This document shows, piece after piece, positions 50,501-58,942 of a stretch of DNA of 64,000 bases. Position numbers and translations under genes: made by a program. The stretch lies in the NCBI GenBank assembly GCA_900555015.1, contig USJL01000001.1, positions 62,001 through 126,000 of the forward strand. Direction: 5' to 3'. The notes below the pieces were generated by a model. The model did not search any database. It was given only the letters and a program-made list of their open reading frames with translations, and was not told the DNA's origin. This DNA comes from an uncultured Oscillospiraceae bacterium. Its GTDB lineage: Bacteria; Bacillota; Clostridia; Oscillospirales; Acutalibacteraceae. The first letter of the stretch is position 1. Every line of letters starts with the position of its first letter.

Positions 50501-50985
50501 AAACAAAAAGCGGAAAAAATATGGCGTTTGTTTTGCTTGAAGATATGTCCGGCAGTGTGGAAGTTATTGTATTTCCCAATACACTTGAAAAGTATGCTCA
50601 ATATATACGAAACGGCGGAGTAATGACCGTAAGCGGCACGATTTCCTGTGAGGAGGAAAAGGATTCAAAAATTTTGGCAGACGTAATATTCGGTGCACCT
50701 AATGAAAACAGTATGCCGGCTCGAAAAGCAGCTCCGGCACAAAATTTAAAAAAGTCAAAAAGAACAGGTTTGTTTTTAAGGTTTTCATCTGAAAATGATA
50801 AAAATATTATTGCTGCCAAAGATTATATAGAACAAAATAAGGGCGATTTACCTGTGTATTTTTATTATCTGAATACAAAAAAATATGTTCGCTTAAACAA
50901 TCAATTTTGCGTTTCGGGCAATAAAATGTTTATTGACGGGTTAAAATCTTTATTGGGCAGTGAAAATGTTGCTCTTATTTTATAA
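47539..50985 (+). CDS. dnaE: DNA polymerase III alpha subunit DnaE
   Basis: Second replicative C-family polymerase, 1148 residues. PHP domain at the N-terminus with FTHLHVHTEYSLLDG, ITDHGNMYG, GCEVYV, YNHLILL, LSACLAGEIP and TNDVHY, so all metal ligands appear intact. Polymerase core has PVGPGRGSGAGSLAAYC, the catalytic MPDFDIDFCYERRG, and LLKMDFLGLRTLTV. Tandem HhH and a C-terminal OB-fold (KVILCGIISRITIKQTKSGK) follow. In Bacillus DnaE extends primers before PolC takes over. It is the partner of the exonuclease-less PolC at 12709. pfkA follows with its own promoter. Confidence 0.96.
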   Translation: MFTHLHVHTEYSLLDGACRIEQLVLRAKELGMQSLAITDHGNMYGAVDFYKACKKHGIKPIIGCEVYVAPRTRFDKEKVLDKEYNHLILLCENEQGYKNLIKLVSKAYIEGYYYKPRVDHDILEKYHQGIICLSACLAGEIPQRLLAKDYDGAKNVALWYRDVFGENNYFLELQNHGLDEQKRVNEGLKRLSADTGIPLVATNDVHYIEKQDSKVQQVLICIATNHILGEDTGLEFHSNEFYLKSEQEMATIFADTPQAISNTEKIAKRCNFDFEFGNTKLPYYETPNNMDHFEYFKQCCYSGMKKRYGNPPDEYYKRLEYELKTVNEMGYTDYYLIVADFVSFAKRNGIPVGPGRGSGAGSLAAYCIGITDLDPMKYNLLFERFLNPERVSMPDFDIDFCYERRGEVIDYVTQKYGADHVAQIVTFGTLQTRAAIRDVGRVMGMPYASVDAVAKLVPSDFHITIDGAVQKSKELRELMESNSNVKELIETAKKVEGMPRNTSTHAAGVVITYDVVSSYVPLATNDDLIVTQYIMTSLEELGLLKMDFLGLRTLTVINDASKQAGVDIEKISIDDPNVYKLFASGQTEGIFQFESAGMKQMLMNLKPTKLEHLIAANSLYRPGPAKQIDTFVNNSHHPENITYATPLLEPVLKDTFGCIVYQEQVMQIFRVLAGYSYGRADVVRRAMSKKKKDVLEAERVTFIKGCEKNNISREVAIGIFNQISEFAKYAFNKSHAACYALVAYRTAYLKCYYPAEFMAALLTSVLDSSNKVARYIAECKRLGLKLAVPDVNSSVKGFSANGKTINYGLLGIKNLGSEFINDIIKERENGKYKDLFDFCSRLQTSHFNRRAVESLIKCGALDSLGANRRQMLQALPALVSNLDEYRRKTMYGQVGFFDLGGSDNSFGFEFDMPAVDEFSKSELLKMEKEMTGLYLSGHPLDKYDSVIEKLGYAKTFDVLEAGKNDFSSLKDGSKVILCGIISRITIKQTKSGKNMAFVLLEDMSGSVEVIVFPNTLEKYAQYIRNGGVMTVSGTISCEEEKDSKILADVIFGAPNENSMPARKAAPAQNLKKSKRTGLFLRFSSENDKNIIAAKDYIEQNKGDLPVYFYYLNTKKYVRLNNQFCVSGNKMFIDGLKSLLGSENVALIL

Positions 50986-51002
50986 TTATTAATCATAATC
51001 TA

Positions 51003-51031
51003 TTGACTTTTTATGGCAGATTAAGTAAAAT
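51003..51031 (+). promoter_or_regulatory. pfkA: Promoter of pfkA
   Basis: TTGACT (51003-51008), a 17-bp spacer and TAAAAT (51026-51031), about 70 bp before the ATG. Read-through from dnaE is also possible. Confidence 0.7.
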
Positions 51032-51103
51032 TAAAAAAGTTTATGTTTTATTGTACTATATTTTTTACCGAATATTTTATTCTTGAATTGGAGGATATTT
51101 ATT

Positions 51104-52072
51104 ATGAAAACTATTGCAGTATTAACAAGCGGCGGCGATGCGCCGGGAATGAATGCGGCTGTTCGTGCAGTTGTAAGAACGGCTTGCGTTAACGGAATTA
51201 AAGTTTTAGGCGTTATCAGAGGTTACAACGGTTTAATCAACGGTGATTTTGTTGAAATGGACCTTCGTTCCGTTTCCGATATTATTCACAGAGGCGGTAC
51301 AAAACTTTACAGTGCACGCTCGGTTGAGTTTGCAACAGAAGAGGGTATGCGCAAAGCAATTCGCACTTGTAAAGAACACGGTATTGAGGGCGTTGTTGTT
51401 ATCGGCGGCGACGGCTCTTTCAGAGGCGCAAGAGATTTGTCTGAAAGAGGTATTCCTTGCGTTGGTATTCCGGGTACTATTGATAATGATATTGCCTGCT
51501 GTGATTATACAATAGGTTACGATACTTGCCTTAACACAATTATGGAATGTGTAGATAAGGTTCGTGATACAACAGAATCTCATGACAGATGTACTGTTGT
51601 TGAGGTAATGGGTCGCCGTGCAGGTTATCTTGCTCTTAATGCAGGTATTGCTGTTGGTGCCACATCAATTCTTATTCCTGAAATTGAATTTGATATTCAA
51701 AAGGATGTTATTGAAAGAATGCAAAGAACTCAAAAAACAGATAAAAAACATTTTCTTATTGTTGTGGCAGAGGGCGTAGGCGTTGACGTTACCGAACTTG
51801 CAAAGGAAATTCAGGCAAAAACAGGCGTTGAATCACGTGCTTGCATTTTAGGTCATATTCAAAGGGGCGGTTCTCCTACTGTTCAAGACAGAGTTATGGC
51901 AACCCGTATGGGTCATTATGCTGTTAAAGAGCTTTTAATGAAGGGTATCGGCAACCGTGTTGTTGCTGCTCAAAAGGGCAACGTTGTTGATTTTGATATT
52001 TTTGAAGCACTTAATATGACAAAGCATATTGATGAAAACCTTTATCAAATTGCACTTGACGTTTCTATTTAA
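51104..52072 (+). CDS. pfkA: ATP-dependent 6-phosphofructokinase
   Basis: Phosphorylates fructose-6-phosphate at the committed step of glycolysis. It has 322 residues from the ATG at 51104, with GGAGGA upstream. Motifs: VLTSGGDAPGMNAAVRAVVR, GGDGSFRGARDLSERGIPCV with Gly at the ATP-type position, the catalytic PGTIDNDIACCDYTIGYDT, VVEVMGRRAGYLAL and LGHIQRGGSPTVQDRVMAT. The GGDGS motif favours ATP over pyrophosphate as phosphate donor. The gene position after dnaE is typical of Firmicutes. A strong terminator follows. Confidence 0.97.
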   Translation: MKTIAVLTSGGDAPGMNAAVRAVVRTACVNGIKVLGVIRGYNGLINGDFVEMDLRSVSDIIHRGGTKLYSARSVEFATEEGMRKAIRTCKEHGIEGVVVIGGDGSFRGARDLSERGIPCVGIPGTIDNDIACCDYTIGYDTCLNTIMECVDKVRDTTESHDRCTVVEVMGRRAGYLALNAGIAVGATSILIPEIEFDIQKDVIERMQRTQKTDKKHFLIVVAEGVGVDVTELAKEIQAKTGVESRACILGHIQRGGSPTVQDRVMATRMGHYAVKELLMKGIGNRVVAAQKGNVVDFDIFEALNMTKHIDENLYQIALDVSI

Positions 52073-52094
52073 GTGTTAAATATAAAATCTATTT

Positions 52095-52125
52095 AAGCAC
52101 TGCTTTTGCAGTGCTTTTATTTTTA
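52095..52125 (+). terminator. Terminator after pfkA
   Basis: AAGCACTGC (52095-52103) pairs perfectly with GCAGTGCTT (52108-52116) around TTTT, followed by a T-rich run. Confidence 0.92.
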
Positions 52126-52249
52126 TTTTTTCAAATTTTTTCAATAATTAATATTATCAAGATTGTAAATAATGTTATTAGTGCTTTTCGCATTTTTAAT
52201 TTGCGTAATTTGTTTTGTTATTTGCGTTCGAAAGGTTTTGGTGATATTT

Positions 52250-53446
52250 TTGAAAAAAGCCGTTAGAATAATAGATTCTTTTTTTGCATTGTTTACAGCC
52301 GTTATTTATTCTCTTATAATTTACGGCACGGTGGCATTGCCAAATAATGTGGTGGTTTACGGTAATGATTTGCCTGAATTCCAACAAATTTATAATGTTA
52401 CTGCACATAAAGATTATGAAAGCGTTGATTTTCAAAGTGCCGATTCTGTAGGCGGTACAGACGGTGAATTAAAACTTCTCGGCGTTATTCCCGTTAAAAA
52501 TGAAACAATTATAAGCAGTGAAAGTAATAAAGTTCTTGTTTCAGGCAAATCGTTTGGAATTAAACTTTATACCGACGGCGTTATTATTGTCGGCACAAAG
52601 GATATAAATATTGACGGCAAAACCGTAAATCCTTCTAAATCGGCAGGTTTGCAGGTTGGTGATGTTATTGTTTCTATAAACGGCAAGCGTGTTTACTCGT
52701 CTGATGAGGTTGAAAATGTTTTAAACGATAATAACGGCAAAGATTATATTATTAAAATTAAACGAAATTCTGTTTATAAAACGTTTACGCTTCACCCTGT
52801 TTATGTGCAAAATGAGGGTTGCTATAAGGCGGGTATGTGGGTTCGTGATTCTACGGCAGGTATAGGTACTGTTACATTTTATTATCCTAAAACTTCAACT
52901 GTGGCAACTTTGGGTCATCCTGTTACAGATGTGGATACAGGCGATATTATGCCTATTTTAAACGGCGAAGCGGTTGAAACCTGCGTTACATCGGTAACAA
53001 AATCTTCTGCCGATGAAACAGGTTCCTTAAGCTGTGATTTTTTAAATAAATCCATTGCGGCTTTAACAAAAAATACAACCTACGGCGTTTACGGCAAATA
53101 CACAAATCAAACCGATTTATCCGGCACAAATGCATATGAAATAGCATCTGTTCAGGAAATTGAAAAAGGTTTTTGCCAAATAATTTGTACCGTTGAAGGG
53201 GAGACGCCAAAAACATATTCCGCACAGATTCAAAGAATTTTTTATAATGAAAACGAAAAAAATATGATTATTAAAATTACAGATGAGGAATTATTGCAAA
53301 AAACAGGCGGAATTGTGCAGGGTATGAGCGGCACACCCATAATTCAAAACGGTAAGCTTATAGGCGCAATAACTCATGTTATTGTAAACAATCCTCAAAA
53401 GGGTTATGCTGTTTTTGCCCAAACCATGGCAGATGAATGCAAGTAA
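52250..53446 (+). CDS. spoIVB: SpoIVB sporulation serine protease (S55 family)
   Basis: Forespore protease that triggers activation of sigma-K in the mother cell. About 398 residues: an N-terminal membrane anchor (IIDSFFALFTAVIYSLIIYG), a PDZ domain (KSAGLQVGDVIVSINGKRVY) and the S55 peptidase domain with VATLGHPVTDVDTG (catalytic His) and VQGMSGTPIIQNGKLIGAI (catalytic Ser). The start is uncertain: TTG at 52250 has GGTGA 5 bp upstream, while an ATG at 52172 adds a second hydrophobic segment but has no site. In Bacillus spo0A follows; here a YfhO-like gene does. No sporulation promoter was recognised. Confidence 0.9.
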   Translation: MKKAVRIIDSFFALFTAVIYSLIIYGTVALPNNVVVYGNDLPEFQQIYNVTAHKDYESVDFQSADSVGGTDGELKLLGVIPVKNETIISSESNKVLVSGKSFGIKLYTDGVIIVGTKDINIDGKTVNPSKSAGLQVGDVIVSINGKRVYSSDEVENVLNDNNGKDYIIKIKRNSVYKTFTLHPVYVQNEGCYKAGMWVRDSTAGIGTVTFYYPKTSTVATLGHPVTDVDTGDIMPILNGEAVETCVTSVTKSSADETGSLSCDFLNKSIAALTKNTTYGVYGKYTNQTDLSGTNAYEIASVQEIEKGFCQIICTVEGETPKTYSAQIQRIFYNENEKNMIIKITDEELLQKTGGIVQGMSGTPIIQNGKLIGAITHVIVNNPQKGYAVFAQTMADECK

Positions 53447-53468
53447 AATATAACGTATATAAATAATT

Positions 53469-53508
53469 AAAGCAGTTGGTTGTTTAATAATTTCCAAACT
53501 GCTTTTTT
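53469..53508 (+). terminator. Terminator after spoIVB
   Basis: AAAGCAGTTGG (53469-53479) pairs with CCAAACTGCTTT (53494-53505) with one bulge, followed by a T-run. Confidence 0.85.
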
Positions 53509-53513
53509 ATTTG

Positions 53514-53542
53514 TTGAAATGTTGTATTTTATATGTTAAAAT
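53514..53542 (+). promoter_or_regulatory. Promoter of the YfhO-like gene
   Basis: TTGAAA (53514-53519), a 17-bp spacer and TAAAAT (53537-53542), about 50 bp before the ATG at 53594. Confidence 0.78.
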
Positions 53543-53593
53543 GCAATAAAATGGATTATTATGCGTATGCAAATAAAGATTGGCGGTGGAAAA

Positions 53594-56233
53594 ATGAAAT
53601 CATTTTTCAAAAAACATGGCAAAACAATATTGCTTTTGGCAGTTGCTTTTGTAATCCCATTGGCACTTTTGTGTGTTGCGTTTGCCTATGAGGGCATTGC
53701 TCCTTTCGGCGACTTAAATGTTTTTATGTGGGATTCTAAACTTCAATATAAAGATTATTTCGGCTATTTGTGGGATGTTTTACACGGTAATGCAAGCCTT
53801 GCTTATTCTGCTTCAAAATCACTCGGCGGTCAAATGGCAGGTTTGGTTGCGTATTATCTTACTTGTCCGTTGAATTTGCTGATTTACTTTTTTGATAAAT
53901 CACAAATCGGTTTGTTTTTATCATTGGAAACAATTTTAAAAATGTCTTTCGCCGGTTTAACGGCAAGTTACTTTTTAAAGAAAAGGTATAATATTAACAG
54001 CGTTGTTACGGTTATACTTTCAACTTGCTATGCTCTTATGGAGTATAATGTTTATTATTGCAGAAACATTATGTGGCTTGACGGTGCGGTTTTATTGCCT
54101 CTTGCCTGCCTTGGCGCATACGAGCTTCTTCATAAAAACAAAAAAGGCTTGCTTTATTTTTCTGTTGCAATAGCAATTATTTCAAACTGGTATTCAGGCT
54201 TTATGGTTTGCCTTATGACAGGCTTTTACTTCCTTTTTGAGCTCGTTTTGAAATATGATTTTCATGATTTTAAAGGCAAGGTTAAAAACTTTGTTTTGGA
54301 TTGCGTTAAATTTGTTGCAGATATGATTTTGGGCGTGCTTACAAGTTGTGCCGTTCTTTTGCCGGCGTGTCTTTCTCTTGTAGGCGGTAAAGCAACGTTT
54401 AAGCTTATTTATGCTCAAATGAATTTCAGCTTTCTTTACACTTTCAGAGGATTTGATATAAATTCTTCTGTTAATACCAAAACTTCGCCTTTGCTTTATG
54501 TCGGCGGCATAGTTCTTCTTCTTACGGTTTATCTTTTGTTTGATAAAAGAATTGACCTTAAAACAAAAATATGCTCTGCAATGCTGTTTGTATTTATGAT
54601 TTTCGGATTCTGCTTTAAAGAATTTGAATTAATGTGGACGGCTTTTGTTAAAAGTAATTCGTATAATTTCCGTTTTGCATTCGTTTTCGGCTTTGTTATG
54701 ATAATGCTTGCAGGTAAAGCTGTTAAGGCAATTCAGGATAACGGAAATGTTGTTGAAAAGCCTGCAATGTTTAAAGCACTCGGTCTTATTGCCGGCGTTG
54801 CTTTAATTCTTGATTTACAAAATGCATTTGAAAACAGATTTGTTGCAAATGTTTATCTTTTCGCATTTGCATTTTATGCTCTGTTTTTTATTGTTTACTA
54901 TTGCCAAAAAAACAATAAGGCGGTTAAAACCGTTTCAGTTGCACTTGTGGCTTTGCTTACATTCGGAGAATTAGGTGTTAATTCGCTTTTGGCATTCAGA
55001 GATTACGATGTGTCTGACAGCGTTTATTCCGATTATACAAAAAATATGTCTGCCATTGTTGATGAAATGAAGTCTAAAGATACTTCTTTTTACAGATTTG
55101 AGAAAAACTACTCTTACCTTTCAAAACTTAAAAGCGATGTTGCAACTTGCGAGCCGCTTTTGTTTAATTATAACAGTATAGAACATTACAGTTCTACTTA
55201 TGACGGTAATGTGGATGAATTTATGGCGTCAATAGGTTATTCGGATTCAACCTATATTCCGGATGAAAATTCAAACGATAAAATTATGTTCCCAACAGAT
55301 ACTTACTGGAACAGTCCAATGATTTTAACTGAAACTGTTTTGGGCGTTAAGTATGAATTGGCACAAAGTCAAACCTTTGGAATGACGCCTTATGAAATGG
55401 AAAGCGAAATGCCTGATGGTTATGCGATGTATGAAAATATAAACGCTTTGCCTCTTGCATACAATGTTTCCGAAAATGCGGCAGAAAATGTGGAATACGG
55501 TTTAAATCCTTTTGATAATCAGGAAGTTTTTGTAAATCAACTTTTGGGTGAAGATAATGAAATTTACGAAAATCTTAATCCTGAACTTGTAAGTTTTAAA
55601 GACGGCTCGGAAAAATATTCCGTTACCGCTTCAGTAAACGGACCGCTTTACTTTTATACCGACGGCTACAAGCTTCACAGTGATGATTATAAAGAAAATT
55701 GCCGCTTGTATGTAAATGGGGAATTAACCCAAAATATTTGCCAGCGTTTTCTTGAAAATGCTGTTTATTTGGGTAATTATAATGCAGGTGATGTTGTTGA
55801 AATAGAAATTAAACATGTTTCAAAAAATAAAAAGGAACTTTCAAAAGAACATGAAATTTATGTTTCACAGCTTAATGAGGATGCATATAATCATGTTTGC
55901 GAAAAATTATCCGCAGGTTCAAGTACCGATTTAAATGTAAACGGCAACGTTATTTCCGGAACTTATAAAACAGATAACGACAGTTTGGTTATGTTAACAA
56001 TTCCTTATGCCGAAGGTTGGACGGTTTATGTTGATGGTGAAAAAACAGAGTATAAAGAACTTTGCAAAACATTTATGGGTATTGAACTTACAGCAGGTGA
56101 TCATCAAATTGAAATGAAATTTGAAACTCCGGGTCAAAAAGCAGGCAATGCCGCAACTGTTTTGGGCATAGCAGGATTTGCTGCTTGGTGCGTTTGCGAA
56201 GCTGTTGTTTCTAAAAAGAAAAAAGTTAAATAA
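53594..56233 (+). CDS. YfhO-family membrane protein
   Basis: Large multi-pass membrane protein of 879 residues. The N-terminal half has about 11-13 hydrophobic segments, with APFGDLNVFMWDSKLQYKDY between the first two, where YfhO and related GT-C-like proteins place catalytic acidic residues. A large extracytoplasmic beta-rich domain follows from about residue 480 to 850 (TIPYAEGWTVYVDGEKTEY near its end), then a last membrane helix and a basic tail ending KKKKVK. In Bacillus and Listeria YfhO glycosylates lipoteichoic acid; the same role is inferred here. ATG at 53594 has GGTGGA just upstream. Monocistronic. Confidence 0.87.
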   Translation: MKSFFKKHGKTILLLAVAFVIPLALLCVAFAYEGIAPFGDLNVFMWDSKLQYKDYFGYLWDVLHGNASLAYSASKSLGGQMAGLVAYYLTCPLNLLIYFFDKSQIGLFLSLETILKMSFAGLTASYFLKKRYNINSVVTVILSTCYALMEYNVYYCRNIMWLDGAVLLPLACLGAYELLHKNKKGLLYFSVAIAIISNWYSGFMVCLMTGFYFLFELVLKYDFHDFKGKVKNFVLDCVKFVADMILGVLTSCAVLLPACLSLVGGKATFKLIYAQMNFSFLYTFRGFDINSSVNTKTSPLLYVGGIVLLLTVYLLFDKRIDLKTKICSAMLFVFMIFGFCFKEFELMWTAFVKSNSYNFRFAFVFGFVMIMLAGKAVKAIQDNGNVVEKPAMFKALGLIAGVALILDLQNAFENRFVANVYLFAFAFYALFFIVYYCQKNNKAVKTVSVALVALLTFGELGVNSLLAFRDYDVSDSVYSDYTKNMSAIVDEMKSKDTSFYRFEKNYSYLSKLKSDVATCEPLLFNYNSIEHYSSTYDGNVDEFMASIGYSDSTYIPDENSNDKIMFPTDTYWNSPMILTETVLGVKYELAQSQTFGMTPYEMESEMPDGYAMYENINALPLAYNVSENAAENVEYGLNPFDNQEVFVNQLLGEDNEIYENLNPELVSFKDGSEKYSVTASVNGPLYFYTDGYKLHSDDYKENCRLYVNGELTQNICQRFLENAVYLGNYNAGDVVEIEIKHVSKNKKELSKEHEIYVSQLNEDAYNHVCEKLSAGSSTDLNVNGNVISGTYKTDNDSLVMLTIPYAEGWTVYVDGEKTEYKELCKTFMGIELTAGDHQIEMKFETPGQKAGNAATVLGIAGFAAWCVCEAVVSKKKKVK

Positions 56234-56243
56234 GTCATTTAAA

Positions 56244-56274
56244 AAGTGTCGGTGAAATTCATCGGCACTTTTTT
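56244..56274 (+). terminator. Terminator after the YfhO-like gene
   Basis: AAGTGTCGGTG (from 56244) pairs with CATCGGCACTT (to 56270) with two wobbles, ending in TTTTTT. Confidence 0.82.
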
Positions 56275-56295
56275 GTGCATTCATAATATGTTTAC

Positions 56296-56324
56296 TTGAA
56301 TTATATTAATCATCATTATATAAT
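56296..56324 (+). promoter_or_regulatory. Promoter of the fucose operon
   Basis: TTGAAT (56296-56301), a 17-bp spacer and TATAAT (56319-56324), 40 bp before the aldolase ATG. I saw no CcpA cre site. Confidence 0.72.
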
Positions 56325-56363
56325 GTATTTGTAAAATTTTATCAAAGGAAAGGGGTAAAACTT

Positions 56364-57080
56364 ATGGAAAATATTGATGAAATTAAAGCCCAAATCTGTG
56401 ATGTTTGCCATAAAATGTGGCAGCTTGGTTGGGTTGCCGCAAATGACGGTAATGTTAGCGTAAAACTTGAAAACGGCAACATTCTTGCAACACCTACAGG
56501 TATGAGCAAATCTTTTATTACACCCGAAAAACTTGTTTTGTTAGACAGCAAGGGTAATGTGCTTGAGGCTGCCGAGGGTTTAAGACCTTCAAGTGAAATT
56601 AAAATGCATCTTCGTTGTTATGATAAGCGTGATGACGTTAAAAGCGTAATTCACGCTCACCCACCCGGAGCAACAGGCTTCGCAGTGGCTCATAAAGCAA
56701 TGGATATGTATAATATGATTGAAGATGTTGCAGTTATCGGTGCAGTTCCGTTAACACCTTACGGTACACCTTCAACAACAGAGGTTCCCGATGCTATTGA
56801 ACCTTACCTTGAAGAACATGATGTTATGCTTCTTGAAAACCACGGCGCTCTTGCAGTGGGCAGTGATGTTATAACTGCTTTTTACAGAATGGAAAGTCTT
56901 GAACTTTGGGCAAAAATCACAATTAATGCCGTTATTCTGGGCGGCAGTCACGATATCAGCAAAGAAAATATTCAAAAACTTATTGATTTAAGAGGTTATT
57001 ACAGAGTTACGGGTAGGCATCCGGGCTATAAGCAGTTTAATCCGGACGACCCAATGCTTCATGCAGAGAATAAGGAGTAA
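56364..57080 (+). CDS. fucA: Class II aldolase, L-fuculose-1-phosphate aldolase
   Basis: Zinc aldolase of the class II aldolase/adducin family, 238 residues. It cleaves L-fuculose-1-phosphate to DHAP and L-lactaldehyde. Zinc ligands are in VIHAHPPGATGFAVAH (two His) and LLENHGALAVG (third His); LATPTGMSKSFITPEKLVLL and LRPSSEIKMHLRCY complete the substrate site. The name follows from the operon with fucU, fucK and fucI; alone, the family also includes rhamnulose- and ribulose-phosphate enzymes. GGAAAGGGG precedes the ATG. fucU follows after 3 bp. Confidence 0.9.
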   Translation: MENIDEIKAQICDVCHKMWQLGWVAANDGNVSVKLENGNILATPTGMSKSFITPEKLVLLDSKGNVLEAAEGLRPSSEIKMHLRCYDKRDDVKSVIHAHPPGATGFAVAHKAMDMYNMIEDVAVIGAVPLTPYGTPSTTEVPDAIEPYLEEHDVMLLENHGALAVGSDVITAFYRMESLELWAKITINAVILGGSHDISKENIQKLIDLRGYYRVTGRHPGYKQFNPDDPMLHAENKE

Positions 57081-57083
57081 TTT

Positions 57084-57521
57084 ATGTTAAAAGGAATTCC
57101 AAGTGTTTTGTCGCCGGAATTGTTAAAAGCCCTTTGTGAAATGGGTCACGGCGATGAAGTAGTTATTGCAGACGGTAATTTTCCGACCGAAAGCGTAGGT
57201 AAAAACGCTGTTGTTGTCAGAGCAGACGGTCATGGCGTACCTGAAATATTGGATGCGGTTTTAAGCCTTATTCCTCTTGATACTTATACAGAAAAACCGG
57301 TTGCTCTTATGCAGCTTGTTGAGGGCGAAACCTGCGGCGTTCCTCCTATTTGGGATAAGTACGACGAAATTATCAAAAAGCATGAGGGCAAAAGTGCAAA
57401 TATTGAATATACCGAGCGTTTTGCTTTTTATGAACGGGCAAAAAATGCTTATTTAATCATCGCAACAGGCGAAGAGGCGATTTATGCCAATATCCTTTTG
57501 AAAAAAGGAGTAGTTAAATGA
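57084..57521 (+). CDS. fucU: L-fucose mutarotase, RbsD/FucU family
   Basis: Small sugar mutarotase of 145 residues that interconverts alpha- and beta-fucose. Family features: IPSVLSPELLKALCEMGHGD with the catalytic His, VVIADGNFPTES, the acidic AVLSLIPLDTY and a C-terminal Tyr-containing ERAKNAYLIIATGE. It sits between the aldolase and kinase genes and overlaps the kinase by 4 bp. RbsD and FucU are not easily separated by sequence, so the fucose assignment relies on the neighbours. Confidence 0.92.
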   Translation: MLKGIPSVLSPELLKALCEMGHGDEVVIADGNFPTESVGKNAVVVRADGHGVPEILDAVLSLIPLDTYTEKPVALMQLVEGETCGVPPIWDKYDEIIKKHEGKSANIEYTERFAFYERAKNAYLIIATGEEAIYANILLKKGVVK

Positions 57522-58936
57522 AAACTGTAGTTGCTTTTGATTTTGGCGCTTCAAGTGGCAGGGCAATTAAAGCGGTTTATAATAACGGTAAAATTTCATA
57601 TGAAGAAATTCATCGTTTTGAAAACATTCCCGTAATTGATGACACGGGCGTTCATCACGATGTTCCTATGATTTTAAATGAAATCAAAACTGCCGTTTTA
57701 AAGGCGGGCGATATAGATGCCTTGGCTTTTGATACTTGGGGCGTAGACTACGGCTTAATCGGCAAAAACGGTGAATTGATTGATTTACCTTATCACTACA
57801 GAGATTTAAGAACCGAAAGCGCATTGGAAAAGGTTGAAAAGGCTATAAATTTTAATGATTTGTATTCCGAAACAGGCAATCAAATTATGAACATTAACAC
57901 GCTTTTTCAGCTTGTAAGCGATAAAAAGTTAGACGATGCCGAAAAAATCGTTTTTATGCCTGATTTGTTCGGCTATCTTTTAACAGGCAATATTGTTTGT
58001 GATGAAACTATAGCGTCAACATCTCAAATGCTTAACCCTGTAAATAAGCAGTGGAGCGACAGTGTTGTTGAAAAATGCAGTATAAACAAAAACATTTTGC
58101 CTAAAATTGTTAAAAGTGCAACCGTTAACGGTGAATATAACGGAATTAAAGTTATAACCGTTGCAGGTCATGATACTCAGTGCGCGGTAGCCTCAATGCC
58201 GTGTAACAACGGTGAAAATCCAATATTTTTATCTTGCGGCACTTGGTCTTTAATCGGGTGCGAGCTTGATTCTCCGGTGCTTACGGAAAAAAGCAATTCG
58301 CTTGAACTTTCAAATGAACTCGGTGCAAACGGGAAAATAGATTATTTAAAAAACATTAGCGGATTGTGGCTTATTCAGCAAACAAAAAAAGAGCTGGAGG
58401 CGGCAGGTCAAAAACTTTCTTATAATGATTTGGAAATTGCCGCAAGGGGCAGTGAACCGTTTAAGTGTTTTGTAGACCCTGATGCGCCTGTTTTGTCTGC
58501 ACACGGTAACTTAATTGAAAAAATTAAAAAGTATTGTGAAAGTACAAATCAATATGTTCCGCAAACAGTTGGTGAAATCGTAAGGTGTATATATGAAAGC
58601 CTTGCTTTAAAGTACAGGTATGCCGTTGAACAAATTAAAGAATGCACAGGCAAAACTTTTAATGTTCTTCATATTTTAGGCGGCGGCACTAAGGACGGCT
58701 TTTTGTGTGAGTTAACGGCAAACAGCACCGATATGCCGGTGGTTGCAGGTCCTGTAGAGGCTACGGCTCTCGGCAATATTATCTTACAGCTTATTGCTCT
58801 GGGTGAAATTAAAAATGTTGATGAGGGCAGAAAAATAATTAAACAAATTGAAAAAACTCATAACTATAAACCTAATCACACTAATGAGTGGGATAAGGCG
58901 TTTAATCGTTATGTGCAAATTATAAACAGGGGGTAA
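57518..58936 (+). CDS. fucK: L-fuculokinase / rhamnulokinase (FGGY family)
   Basis: Sugar kinase of the FGGY family, 472 residues. Features: VVAFDFGASSGRAIKAVYNN (N-terminal ATPase core), LAFDTWGVDYGLIGKNGEL, PYHYRDLRT, ITVAGHDTQCAVASMP, FLSCGTWSLIGCE and VLHILGGGTKDGFLCELTAN (FGGY signature region). The sequence is closest in style to RhaB, a type often used as fuculokinase in Clostridia and Bacteroides; with fucI and fucA next to it, L-fuculose is the likely substrate. It overlaps fucU by 4 bp and lies 6 bp before fucI. Confidence 0.9.
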   Translation: MKTVVAFDFGASSGRAIKAVYNNGKISYEEIHRFENIPVIDDTGVHHDVPMILNEIKTAVLKAGDIDALAFDTWGVDYGLIGKNGELIDLPYHYRDLRTESALEKVEKAINFNDLYSETGNQIMNINTLFQLVSDKKLDDAEKIVFMPDLFGYLLTGNIVCDETIASTSQMLNPVNKQWSDSVVEKCSINKNILPKIVKSATVNGEYNGIKVITVAGHDTQCAVASMPCNNGENPIFLSCGTWSLIGCELDSPVLTEKSNSLELSNELGANGKIDYLKNISGLWLIQQTKKELEAAGQKLSYNDLEIAARGSEPFKCFVDPDAPVLSAHGNLIEKIKKYCESTNQYVPQTVGEIVRCIYESLALKYRYAVEQIKECTGKTFNVLHILGGGTKDGFLCELTANSTDMPVVAGPVEATALGNIILQLIALGEIKNVDEGRKIIKQIEKTHNYKPNHTNEWDKAFNRYVQIINRG

Positions 58937-58942
58937 ATATTT

